NCBI GenBank assembly: GCA_964569095.1
Contig: CAZMTB010000211.1
Coordinates: 1-5,311, forward strand
DNA length: 5,311 nucleotides
DNA from: JALWSI01 sp964569095 [NCBI: uncultured Aquificales bacterium]
GTDB taxonomy: Bacteria; Thermosulfidibacterota; Thermosulfidibacteria; Thermosulfidibacterales
Reading direction: 5' to 3'
Shown: positions 1 to 5,311 of the stretch, in pieces
Layout: the number at the start of each line of letters is the position of its first letter
How positions within the stretch are numbered: position 1 is the stretch's first letter
Made by a program: the position numbers and the translations under genes
The notes under the pieces: model-generated
Databases searched by the model: none
Told to the model about the DNA's origin: nothing
What the model saw: the letters and a program-made list of their open reading frames with translations, nothing else

Positions 1-817
1 CGGATAATCCCCCCTCTCCCAACTCAACCACGGGTAGCCACGAGGGAAGGGAGGGCCTTTTCAATCCCTCTCCTTCGCATCCGTAACCCCTGTTGGTCAC
101 CATCCTGCCTCCAACCACCCTGGTTCGCGAACTTCCCACCACCACGGTGGCAGACATGTCGGTGAACTCCTGGTCTGTCCATTGACCCAAGGTGGTGAGA
201 AAGACCTTCTCACCTTCTCCCAGGGCCCTACAGACCACCCCAAGGGGGGTATCCGGCGAGCGCCAGCCAGAAACCACCTTCAACGCCTTGGCCAGATGGT
301 ACCTTCGCCCCCTGGAGCCGGGGTTGTAGAGGACCAGCACCAGGTCGGCAGAAGAGGCCTTCTCCAGGCGGTATAGAATACCCTCCCAGGGAACCAAGAG
401 ATCCGACAGCGATACGAGGGCAAAATCACTCATCAGAGGTGCTCCCAGCCTAGAGGCAGCTGCAGAGAGGGCCGGTAGACCAGGGATCACCTCCACCTCA
501 ATATCTTCATCTTCCGCCATCTCAAGGAGGGGACCAGCCATGCCGTAGATCCCGGGATCACCACTGGAAACAAGGGCAACCACCTCTCCCGAACGGGCAA
601 GCTCCAGAGCCTTGTCGCACCTGTCTATCTCGCCACCCATTGAAAAGGGATGCAGATACCTGCGTCCAGAAGGAACTATGGAGACCGCCTGTTCCAAATA
701 GAGCCTGTATCCAACCCAGTGGCTGGCAAACTCCAGGGCTCGCCTCGCTTCAGGAGTTAGGTGATTCAATACCCCCGGGCCAATGCCCACTACGAAGATA
801 CGTCCTTTAGCTTTCAA
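1..817 (-). CDS. cbiH: CbiH/CobJ, (cobalt-)precorrin-3B C17-methyltransferase, 3' end cut by window edge
   Basis: This SAM-dependent cytoplasmic enzyme methylates C17 and contracts the macrocycle to give (cobalt-)precorrin-4. I translated 272 codons by hand, with no stop before the edge. Visible motifs are VVGIGPG (residues 9-15), VGYRLYLEQ (35-43), SSGDPGIYGMAG (84-95), VIPGLPALSAAASRLGAPLM (about 110-129), DFALVSLSDLLVPW (131-144), LYNPGSRGR (163-171) and TRVVGGRMVTNRGY (232-245). The last is where CbiH/CobJ proteins normally finish, yet the frame continues for 27 more residues (GCEGEG, then a Pro-rich stretch), so a C-terminal extension or fused domain is likely. The start is TTG at 815-817. 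It is the only plausible one, because an in-frame TAG lies at 830-832 and the next candidate (GTG at 788-790) would delete the first beta strand. It overlaps the end of the ThiC-family gene by 11 nt. Most of the arginine codons in this gene are AGG. The family assignment is very secure; the extension is unidentified. Confidence 0.95.
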   Translation of the reverse strand, partial: MKAKGRIFVVGIGPGVLNHLTPEARRALEFASHWVGYRLYLEQAVSIVPSGRRYLHPFSMGGEIDRCDKALELARSGEVVALVSSGDPGIYGMAGPLLEMAEDEDIEVEVIPGLPALSAAASRLGAPLMSDFALVSLSDLLVPWEGILYRLEKASSADLVLVLYNPGSRGRRYHLAKALKVVSGWRSPDTPLGVVCRALGEGEKVFLTTLGQWTDQEFTDMSATVVVGSSRTRVVGGRMVTNRGYGCEGEGLKRPSLPSWLPVVELGEGGLS

Positions 818-2090
818 AGTACCTCCTAACTACCTTGAGGGCACAATGCTCACCGCACATGGTACATGTGTCGGGGGCTTCTGGAGGGCGGCTTGAGCGT
901 ATCTCTTTGAACCTGTCCTTGAAGGTGGATAGCTGAAGCTGCCTTGGCCAATCGAGATCCCGGCGGGCGTGGGCCATGGCAAGATCCCTATCCCTCTTAC
1001 CGAGTTTCACCATGTCTCCCATGTAGGCCCCCATGCGGGCGTGCCTAACCCCCTCCTTCACGTCCTGTGGCAAGGGAAGGGCCAAGTGCTCCGCCGGGGT
1101 GAGATAACAAATCAGATCGGCACCGTGCTGTGCGGCCAACGCTGCTCCCACAACGCCCACCACGTGATCGTACCCTGGAAAGACATCGGTGGGCACGGGA
1201 CCCAAGACGTAGTAGGGCCTTCCTCCACTCAGCTTCTCCTGGAGCTTCACGTTGGTCTCGATCTCGTCTATGGGAATGTGACCAGGACCCTCGGTCATAA
1301 CCTGCAATCCTTGACCGTGTGCCTCGTCCGCCAGCTCGCAGTTTATTATCAGTTCTTGAATCTGGGCCCGGTCACAGGAGTCGTGCACTGCCCCTGCTCT
1401 CATGCCGTTGCCCAGACTCAGCACAACGTCGTAAGGCTTCAAAATCTCCACCACCCTATGAAAGTTAGCGTAGTATGGGTTATCTTTACCGTGGTACTCC
1501 ATCCACGCCACGAGAAAGGCCCCACCCCTGCTGACCAGCCCACCGTGGCGATAACCCTGCCTCTTCAACCGCTCTACCGACATGAGATTGATCCCACAGT
1601 GAACTGCCATAAAGTCTACCCCGTGGGAGGCCTGTCTCTCCAGCACCTCGAAGAAGAGTTCCTCCGGAGCCTTAACTATTGCACCGTACCGCCTGATAGC
1701 CTCCGCTGCCACCTGATAGAGGGGAACCGTGCCTACGGGAAGCTCAACGGCATCAAGTACCCTTCTCCTTATCTCGTCCAGGTCTCCCCCAGTAGAGAGC
1801 TCCATCAACGTGTCTGCACCCTCTTCCTGTGCCACCTTAGCCTTCTCCACCTCCATCTCGAGATCAACGATGTCAGTGGAGGTACCTATGCTGGCGTTCA
1901 CCTTCGTTCTTAATCCCTTACCTATGCCTATCGTCCTGGGATTGCGCACCACGTTGCCCAGAACGACCGCCTGTCCCAAGGCCACCTTGTCCCTCACCTC
2001 TTCCGGAGAGAGTCCCTCATCAAGTGCAACCCTTTTCACTCTCTCCGACACTACGCCCTCACGGGCCAACTCCACTTGCGTCTTGCTCAA
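807..2090 (-). CDS. bzaF: ThiC-family radical SAM enzyme, probable 5-hydroxybenzimidazole synthase (BzaF-like)
   Basis: At 427 aa this has the length of short ThiC-type proteins. The family is radical SAM with a C-terminal 4Fe-4S site and acts on aminoimidazole ribotide (AIR). ThiC makes the thiamin pyrimidine; the paralogues BzaF and BzaA/BzaB make 5-hydroxybenzimidazole, the precursor of the B12 lower ligand. Family motifs are KVNASIGTS (63-71), VHCGI (163-167), SRGG (187-190), EGPGHIP (267-273), PGYDH (305-309) and CYLTPAEHL (328-336), then cysteines 409, 412 and 416 (CX2CX3C). Departures from canonical ThiC, as I remember it, are SLGNGMRAG (225-233) for SLGDGLRPG, TDVFPGYDH (301-309) for TDIAPGYDH, and NASIG for NANIG. 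The gene sits between two B12 genes. Only 28 nt separate it from the upstream gene, too little for the TPP riboswitch common before thiC. The start is TTG with AGGAGGT 6 nt upstream. ThiC family membership is near certain. The Bza role is inferred from context and substitutions; true ThiC, or one half of a BzaA/BzaB pair, remains possible. Confidence 0.9.
   Translation of the reverse strand: MSKTQVELAREGVVSERVKRVALDEGLSPEEVRDKVALGQAVVLGNVVRNPRTIGIGKGLRTKVNASIGTSTDIVDLEMEVEKAKVAQEEGADTLMELSTGGDLDEIRRRVLDAVELPVGTVPLYQVAAEAIRRYGAIVKAPEELFFEVLERQASHGVDFMAVHCGINLMSVERLKRQGYRHGGLVSRGGAFLVAWMEYHGKDNPYYANFHRVVEILKPYDVVLSLGNGMRAGAVHDSCDRAQIQELIINCELADEAHGQGLQVMTEGPGHIPIDEIETNVKLQEKLSGGRPYYVLGPVPTDVFPGYDHVVGVVGAALAAQHGADLICYLTPAEHLALPLPQDVKEGVRHARMGAYMGDMVKLGKRDRDLAMAHARRDLDWPRQLQLSTFKDRFKEIRSSRPPEAPDTCTMCGEHCALKVVRRYFES
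822..827 (-). promoter_or_regulatory. Shine-Dalgarno for cbiH
   Basis: AGGAGG on the minus strand lies 4 nt before the TTG start at 815-817 and inside the last codons of the upstream ThiC-family gene. This placement supports the TTG start and suggests that cbiH translation is coupled to termination of the preceding gene. The spacing is short, but the same spacing occurs before cobA in this operon. Confidence 0.75.
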
Positions 2091-2095
2091 GTTCT

Positions 2096-2105
2096 ACCTC
2101 CTTTT
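2096..2105 (-). promoter_or_regulatory. Shine-Dalgarno for the ThiC-family gene
   Basis: The minus strand reads AAAAGGAGGT, with GGAGG at 2097-2101 placed 6 nt before the TTG codon at 2088-2090. It is a near-perfect anti-16S match and is what makes the TTG start convincing. It lies in the 28-nt gap after the CbiFG stop, which has no room for a separate riboswitch or terminator. Confidence 0.85.
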
Positions 2106-2118
2106 AGAAATCGGCTTA

Positions 2119-3708
2119 TTATCTTCGGTACTTTGCCAAAGCAAAAGTGACCCCGTCTATGGCCACCTTTGAAACCAAGATCTCGCCCTGGGGTAACACC
2201 GCCAGAGCAGCAGGCTCTGCAACACCAACGACGCCTAGCTTCTCCTCGGCCCTGCTGGGAGAAGGTCCTGGAAAAGCGTTAAGCACCTCGTTGGGAACAA
2301 TTGCCAAGGCGGAACCCAGCCTCTTGGCAAGGGTAAGAAGCACCTCATCCACCTCTTCCTCCTTCACCTCGGCAGTGGCGATCACCGCCGGAAGCAGCGG
2401 GCTGTGTTCATTTATAAAACGGCAGAAGGATGCTTCCATCTTTTGAGTCGTAATGCCCTTGCGCCATCCCACTCCCAGGGCGTAGACGGGCTCGCCTTCC
2501 AGTGTCGCCTTGTTGAACTTGAGAGTATCGGTCTCCCCGTGGAGGACGATGCCTCTCTCCTCTGAAAGCTCCTCCAGTGATACCACTCCCAGGGCATAGG
2601 TACCCGTGGTTATCACGGGCACGGCACCCAGCACCTTCGCCAAGACCTCTGCCAAACGGTTGGCACCGTGGTGCCCCCCCGTTAAGGCCACCGCAAACGA
2701 ACCTGCAACGTCCACTACAACCAGAGGGGGATCACTCCACTTGCCCCGCAGGAGGGGAGCCACCACCCTAACAGCCACTCCTACGGGTCCCACAACCACC
2801 AGGGGCAAACCGAGACTCCAAACCCGAGAGAGCCTGCAAAACAACCTGCCCTCTGCAATCACCCTCGCCCGAGTGAAGACAGAGAGGATCCGATCCACCA
2901 CACTCTGGGAGACCCTTGGAGAGACCGGCAAAACGAGGACCTCAAGCGAAACCTCATCCCTCTCCACATGATTATTTCCACCGTAAAGAAAAGACCTGGC
3001 CCCCTCCTTATAGGCAAAGGGAGTGATGAGTACCAGCGCACTTCCCTTCAGGTTCTCCCTCTTAACCAACGCTGGTAGCCCCCCCAAGGTGGTAAGCCAA
3101 CTTCTCTGCTGTGGCCAGGTGGCCTTGTAAACCACCGCCACGGCGGTATCAGGAGATAATCCCCCCCTTACGCATCGCCTGCTGATCTCCTCCGCCTTGT
3201 CCACACTCAGAAATATGGCAAGGCTTGCCCCCGTGGCGGCAAACCTCTCCAGAGATTCCTGGGGCCTAACCGGGGTCTTTCCGGGCAATCTGGTAACCAC
3301 CAGGCTTTGAGCCCCCGAGGGCTGGGTATATTCCAAAGGGAAAACTGCAGCAGCGGCGGACAGGGAAGAGACGCCTGGCACCACCTCCACCCCCACTCCC
3401 CTCGTCGCAAGCTCCTCCTTCATCTCTTGGAGAGATCCATAGATCGAGGGATCGCCCGAGGCGAGTCTTACCACCATCTCTCCCTTAAGCGCTACCTCAG
3501 ACATGGCATCCACCAGTTCTTCTAGGTCTCTTCCATGACTGTTAAGGAGATCCGCCCCTGGGGAAACGTATCGGAGAAGCTGGGGATTCACCAGGGAGCC
3601 CGCGTAAACCACCAACCGGGCCCTCTTCAGCAGCTCCAGGCCCTTAACGGTGATCAACTGGGGATCACCCGGCCCTGCCCCGACCACGTGCACAACGGGA
3701 GTATTCAA
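2119..3708 (-). CDS. cbiF-cbiG: CbiF(CobM)-CbiG fusion: cobalt-precorrin-4 C11-methyltransferase and cobalt-precorrin-5A hydrolase
   Basis: This 529-aa protein carries two consecutive steps of anaerobic corrin synthesis. Residues 1 to about 240 are the SAM-dependent C11-methyltransferase, with VVGAGPGDPQLITVKG (8-23), RLASGDPSIYG (81-91), VVPGVSSLSAAAA (109-121) and a closing GSALVLITPF strand (222-231). From about 256 to the end is CbiG, which opens the delta-lactone and releases acetaldehyde. It shows LTGGHHGANRLAEVLA (342-357), PVITTGT (364-370), ALGVGWRKG (410-418), IATAEVKEEE (443-452) and GVAEPAAL (495-502). Only about 40 residues separate the CbiG N- and C-terminal modules, so the usual middle domain looks reduced or lost. 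A linker near base 2975 joins the two enzymes, and I see no frameshift. I chose TTG at 3706-3708 because GGAGG lies 6 nt upstream and the usual short N-terminus results. An in-frame ATG at 3721-3723 would add five residues but lacks a ribosome site. Fusing successive enzymes may pass the intermediate directly. Confidence 0.95.
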   Translation of the reverse strand: MNTPVVHVVGAGPGDPQLITVKGLELLKRARLVVYAGSLVNPQLLRYVSPGADLLNSHGRDLEELVDAMSEVALKGEMVVRLASGDPSIYGSLQEMKEELATRGVGVEVVPGVSSLSAAAAVFPLEYTQPSGAQSLVVTRLPGKTPVRPQESLERFAATGASLAIFLSVDKAEEISRRCVRGGLSPDTAVAVVYKATWPQQRSWLTTLGGLPALVKRENLKGSALVLITPFAYKEGARSFLYGGNNHVERDEVSLEVLVLPVSPRVSQSVVDRILSVFTRARVIAEGRLFCRLSRVWSLGLPLVVVGPVGVAVRVVAPLLRGKWSDPPLVVVDVAGSFAVALTGGHHGANRLAEVLAKVLGAVPVITTGTYALGVVSLEELSEERGIVLHGETDTLKFNKATLEGEPVYALGVGWRKGITTQKMEASFCRFINEHSPLLPAVIATAEVKEEEVDEVLLTLAKRLGSALAIVPNEVLNAFPGPSPSRAEEKLGVVGVAEPAALAVLPQGEILVSKVAIDGVTFALAKYRR

Positions 3709-3714
3709 TCCTCG

Positions 3715-3719
3715 CCTCC
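3715..3719 (-). promoter_or_regulatory. Shine-Dalgarno that decides the cbiFG start
   Basis: GGAGG on the minus strand is placed 6 nt before TTG at 3706-3708. It lies inside the five codons that would follow the alternative ATG at 3721-3723. The sequence ahead of that ATG (ending GTTAGATAAT) has no purine-rich ribosome site at a workable distance, so I favour the TTG. The 59 nt between the cobA stop and this start otherwise show no hairpin or other element. Confidence 0.65.
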
Positions 3720-3767
3720 ACATATTATCTAACTATGGAACCCCTCAAACCCTACCACCCACCAGCC

Positions 3768-4556
3768 TCACTCTTTTTCTCGTCCAATCTCGATGAGTCC
3801 GCTCTTGGTGGTAGAAGCAGCTATGCCGTGAAGAAAAGGCACGCTCTCCACAACCCTACCAATCACCACCAGGACCGGAGGCGTCAACCCCTCTCTTTCA
3901 CGGAGATTCACCATATTCTCCAGGGTGGTCACCAACAACCTTTCGTCTGGCCATCCAACCTTTCTACCTAACATCACCGGCGTATGGGGCTCCATCCCCT
4001 CCGAAAGGAGACCATCACGAAGCTCCTCAAGGGCACCAAGACCCATGTAAACCACAAGGGTTCCCCCCAACTTGGCCAAAGACGAAAAGGGCAGTCTCAA
4101 AGGTCCGTTCCCCTTTCTATGCCCCGTGACGAAGGTGAGAAGAGATGAGTAACCCCTGTGGGTTAGGGAGAACTCTCCACGAGAGGCTAGGGCAGAGGCC
4201 GCAGTCACACCTGGAACCACCTCATAGGGAACACCCTTCTCCCTCAGGAACTCCATCTCCTCACCCACCCTGCCAAAGATGAAAGGATCTCCTCCTTTCA
4301 GTCTCACCACGGTCAACCCCTTATCGGCAGACTCCACCAGAAGGCGATTGATCTCCTCCTGTTTCACAGAGTGGTGTCCCGCCACCTTACCCACGTAGAC
4401 CTTGGGGGTCTCCGGCGGAACCTCTCGTAAGATGGCCTCGTTCACCAGGTGATCGTAAAGCACCACCTCTGCCCTGCGTAACAGCTTTAACCCCTTCACT
4501 GTGATCAACTCCGGATCACCAGGCCCAGCTCCCACGATGAACACCTTTCCCCTCAT
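3768..4556 (-). CDS. cobA: CobA (SUMT), uroporphyrinogen-III C-methyltransferase
   Basis: This 262-aa enzyme transfers two methyl groups from SAM to C2 and C7 of uroporphyrinogen III to give precorrin-2, the branch point to corrinoids, siroheme and related tetrapyrroles. The family signature is complete: FIVGAGPGDPELITVKGLKL (6-25), VVLYDHLVN (31-39), VVRLKGGDPFIFGRVGEE (83-100), VVPGVTAASA (113-122), SLTHRGY (130-136), TFVTGH (141-146) and VVYMGLG (168-174). Its length fits stand-alone SUMT; there is no CysG-type dehydrogenase/chelatase or HemD domain. The start is ATG at 4554-4556, in an ATGA overlap with the stop of the upstream binding-protein gene, with GGGGGAG just ahead. A start at 4604 would add 16 residues before the nucleotide-binding strand and extend the overlap to 52 nt, so I rejected it. 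The next gene starts 59 nt after the stop. The assignment is very secure. Confidence 0.97.
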   Translation of the reverse strand: MRGKVFIVGAGPGDPELITVKGLKLLRRAEVVLYDHLVNEAILREVPPETPKVYVGKVAGHHSVKQEEINRLLVESADKGLTVVRLKGGDPFIFGRVGEEMEFLREKGVPYEVVPGVTAASALASRGEFSLTHRGYSSLLTFVTGHRKGNGPLRLPFSSLAKLGGTLVVYMGLGALEELRDGLLSEGMEPHTPVMLGRKVGWPDERLLVTTLENMVNLREREGLTPPVLVVIGRVVESVPFLHGIAASTTKSGLIEIGREKE

Positions 4557-5311
4557 TCTACTCCCCCATCTCGCTGCAAGCTGAGAAACAGACGGTTCAA
4601 CCATAACAGGTTCTCAAAGGTCCTGGTGTTGGGACGGGCAAAGGTTAGCTCACTCACCTTCACGAACCTCGTCTTAAGGTTCTTGAAATAGGGTCTCCTT
4701 TGGGGAGGCACAGGGTTCTTGTTCATGGGCCCCACTTGGTAGATGTAGACTTGGGGACCAAGAGCAGCTGCCTTCTCGTAGGAGAAGCGCACCAGCTTCC
4801 TGTCCATATCAACCAGATACCTACCCCCTGCCAGTCTCACCATGTCTGCCACTATGTTTCTCTTTCCCGCCACCAGGTAGGGGTGTTCCATGACCTCGTA
4901 GAGCACAGTGGGTGGACGGGAAACGGGTCTAAGCCTCTTCAGCAATCCTCTCAACTTATGCACGAGGCTTTCAGCCTGTGGGGTCTTGCCCACCATTGAA
5001 CCCATCTTCAGTATAGTATCTAGAATCTCTTTGCATGTAGCCGGGTTGTAATAGAAGACCTGTGCCCCAATCTTTTTCGCCATCTCCATGGAGAAAAACC
5101 TGTTTGAAGAAAGAACGATAAGATCGGGGTGTAACGAGGCAATGATTTCGAGGTTGGGCCTAATGTGGGATCCAACCCGTCTAGCTTGGGGAAACGCTTT
5201 AACGCTTTTGGTTACTCCTACCACAATCTCTTCCGCACCCAGCCTCTCAAAGACGTCAGCAGCCGCTGGTGAAAGAATCACCACCCTTTTGTAGGTGGTC
5301 TCACACGGAGC
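4553..5311 (-). CDS. Class III ABC transporter substrate-binding protein (BtuF/FepB type), 5' end cut by window edge
   Basis: The frame is open from the right edge to a TGA at 4553-4555, giving 252 visible residues. It begins with an APCETTYKR stretch, then RVVILSPAAADVFERLGA, the first strand and helix of Peripla_BP_2 proteins that bind cobalamin, ferric siderophores or heme. IVVGVT, NLEIIASLHPDLIVLSS (the usual 'P-DLVI' strand), VLYEVMEHPYLVAGKRN, ADMVRLAGG and a closing RTFENLLWLNRLFLSL helix follow. This covers almost the whole domain, so only the signal peptide and a few residues should be missing. A GTG at 5282-5284 opens a frame inside the first strand and is not a believable start. 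The Cys in APCE could be the lipidation site or close to it, but the lipobox is out of view. Overlap with cobA by 4 nt makes a corrinoid, cobalt or tetrapyrrole-chelate ligand attractive. The residues seen do not identify the ligand, so I assign no symbol. Confidence 0.88.
   Translation of the reverse strand, partial: APCETTYKRVVILSPAAADVFERLGAEEIVVGVTKSVKAFPQARRVGSHIRPNLEIIASLHPDLIVLSSNRFFSMEMAKKIGAQVFYYNPATCKEILDTILKMGSMVGKTPQAESLVHKLRGLLKRLRPVSRPPTVLYEVMEHPYLVAGKRNIVADMVRLAGGRYLVDMDRKLVRFSYEKAAALGPQVYIYQVGPMNKNPVPPQRRPYFKNLKTRFVKVSELTFARPNTRTFENLLWLNRLFLSLQRDGGVE
4561..4567 (-). promoter_or_regulatory. Shine-Dalgarno for cobA
   Basis: GGGGGAG on the minus strand ends 4 nt before the ATG at 4554-4556. 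It lies within the last codons of the upstream substrate-binding protein gene. Together with the ATGA stop-start overlap, it indicates translational coupling and supports the shorter CobA start. Confidence 0.65.

Larger units (their letters stand above)
1..5311 (-). other. Apparent polycistronic anaerobic B12 operon (binding protein - cobA - cbiFG - ThiC-like - cbiH)
   Basis: All five genes read on the minus strand with junctions of -4, +59, +28 and -11 nt. No terminator hairpin or internal promoter is recognisable, so a single transcript entering from the right edge is the simplest reading. The promoter, and any cobalamin riboswitch of the kind often found ahead of such operons, would lie outside the window. 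The remaining corrin genes (cbiC, cbiD, cbiE, cbiT, cbiJ, cbiK/X) are not seen here. Confidence 0.8.

Noticed and set aside
969-1913. Long plus-strand open frame of 314 codons opposite the ThiC-family gene
   Set aside because: It lies wholly antisense to a gene with clear family motifs, resembles no protein I know, and has an atypical His- and Leu-rich composition. It is a by-product of codon bias on the other strand.
2091-2118. TPP or cobalamin riboswitch ahead of the ThiC-family gene
   Set aside because: The gap is only 28 nt and is mostly ribosome-binding site, far too short for either aptamer.
1729-2172. Plus-strand open frame of 147 codons across the cbiFG/ThiC-like junction
   Set aside because: The Ser/Thr/Leu-rich translation is antisense to two well-supported genes and has no recognisable domain.
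3709-3723. ATG start for the CbiFG fusion at 3721-3723
   Set aside because: No Shine-Dalgarno is placed for it, whereas GGAGG is well spaced for the TTG at 3706-3708. The difference is only five residues, so it is not excluded.
4557-4604. Upstream start for CobA adding 16 residues
   Set aside because: It would place extra residues before the nucleotide-binding strand, overlap the binding-protein gene by 52 nt and lack the GGGGGAG site that serves the ATG at 4554-4556.
5282-5284. GTG as the start of the substrate-binding protein
   Set aside because: It falls inside the first beta strand of the domain, and the frame remains open to the window edge, so the gene simply begins outside the window.
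1-5311. Mobile elements, CRISPR arrays, tRNA genes or long repeats
   Set aside because: The window is almost fully occupied by five biosynthetic and transport genes. I saw no repeated units, inverted ends or tRNA-like folds in the short gaps.

Overview
The window is a piece of one minus-strand operon for anaerobic (early cobalt insertion) vitamin B12 synthesis. It carries five tightly packed genes, and both ends are cut by the window edge. In transcription order, from right to left, they are: a class III periplasmic substrate-binding protein of the BtuF/FepB type (5' end missing); CobA-type uroporphyrinogen-III C-methyltransferase; a fused CbiF(CobM)-CbiG protein; a ThiC-family radical SAM enzyme; and CbiH(CobJ) precorrin-3B C17-methyltransferase, whose frame runs off the left edge. 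I find no gene on the plus strand and no RNA gene, repeat, mobile element, CRISPR array or terminator. No stretch over 300 bases lacks a gene.

The genes fit together as a pathway. CobA makes precorrin-2 from uroporphyrinogen III. CbiH contracts the ring and methylates C17, CbiF methylates C11, and CbiG opens the lactone and releases acetaldehyde. The last two steps are consecutive and are joined here in one polypeptide. The substrate-binding protein suggests that corrinoid or metal-chelate uptake is expressed together with synthesis.

The most interesting gene is the ThiC-family enzyme, which lies between CbiFG and CbiH with no thiamin genes in view and no room for a TPP riboswitch. It also departs from canonical ThiC at active-site motifs (GNGMRAG for GDGLRPG, DVFPGYDH for DIAPGYDH). 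Context and sequence both point to a 5-hydroxybenzimidazole synthase (BzaF, or BzaA/BzaB), the oxygen-sensitive enzyme that makes the B12 lower ligand. The operon would then make both the corrin ring and its lower base.

Translation signals are clear. Genes overlap or nearly touch (ATGA overlap, 11-nt overlap, 28-nt and 59-nt gaps), and three of the four visible or inferred starts are TTG behind good Shine-Dalgarno sequences. CbiG and a Bza-type enzyme indicate a strictly anaerobic bacterium. AGG-rich arginine codons and compact proteins would suit a thermophile, but I cannot name the lineage. The promoter, and any cobalamin riboswitch, would lie beyond the right edge.
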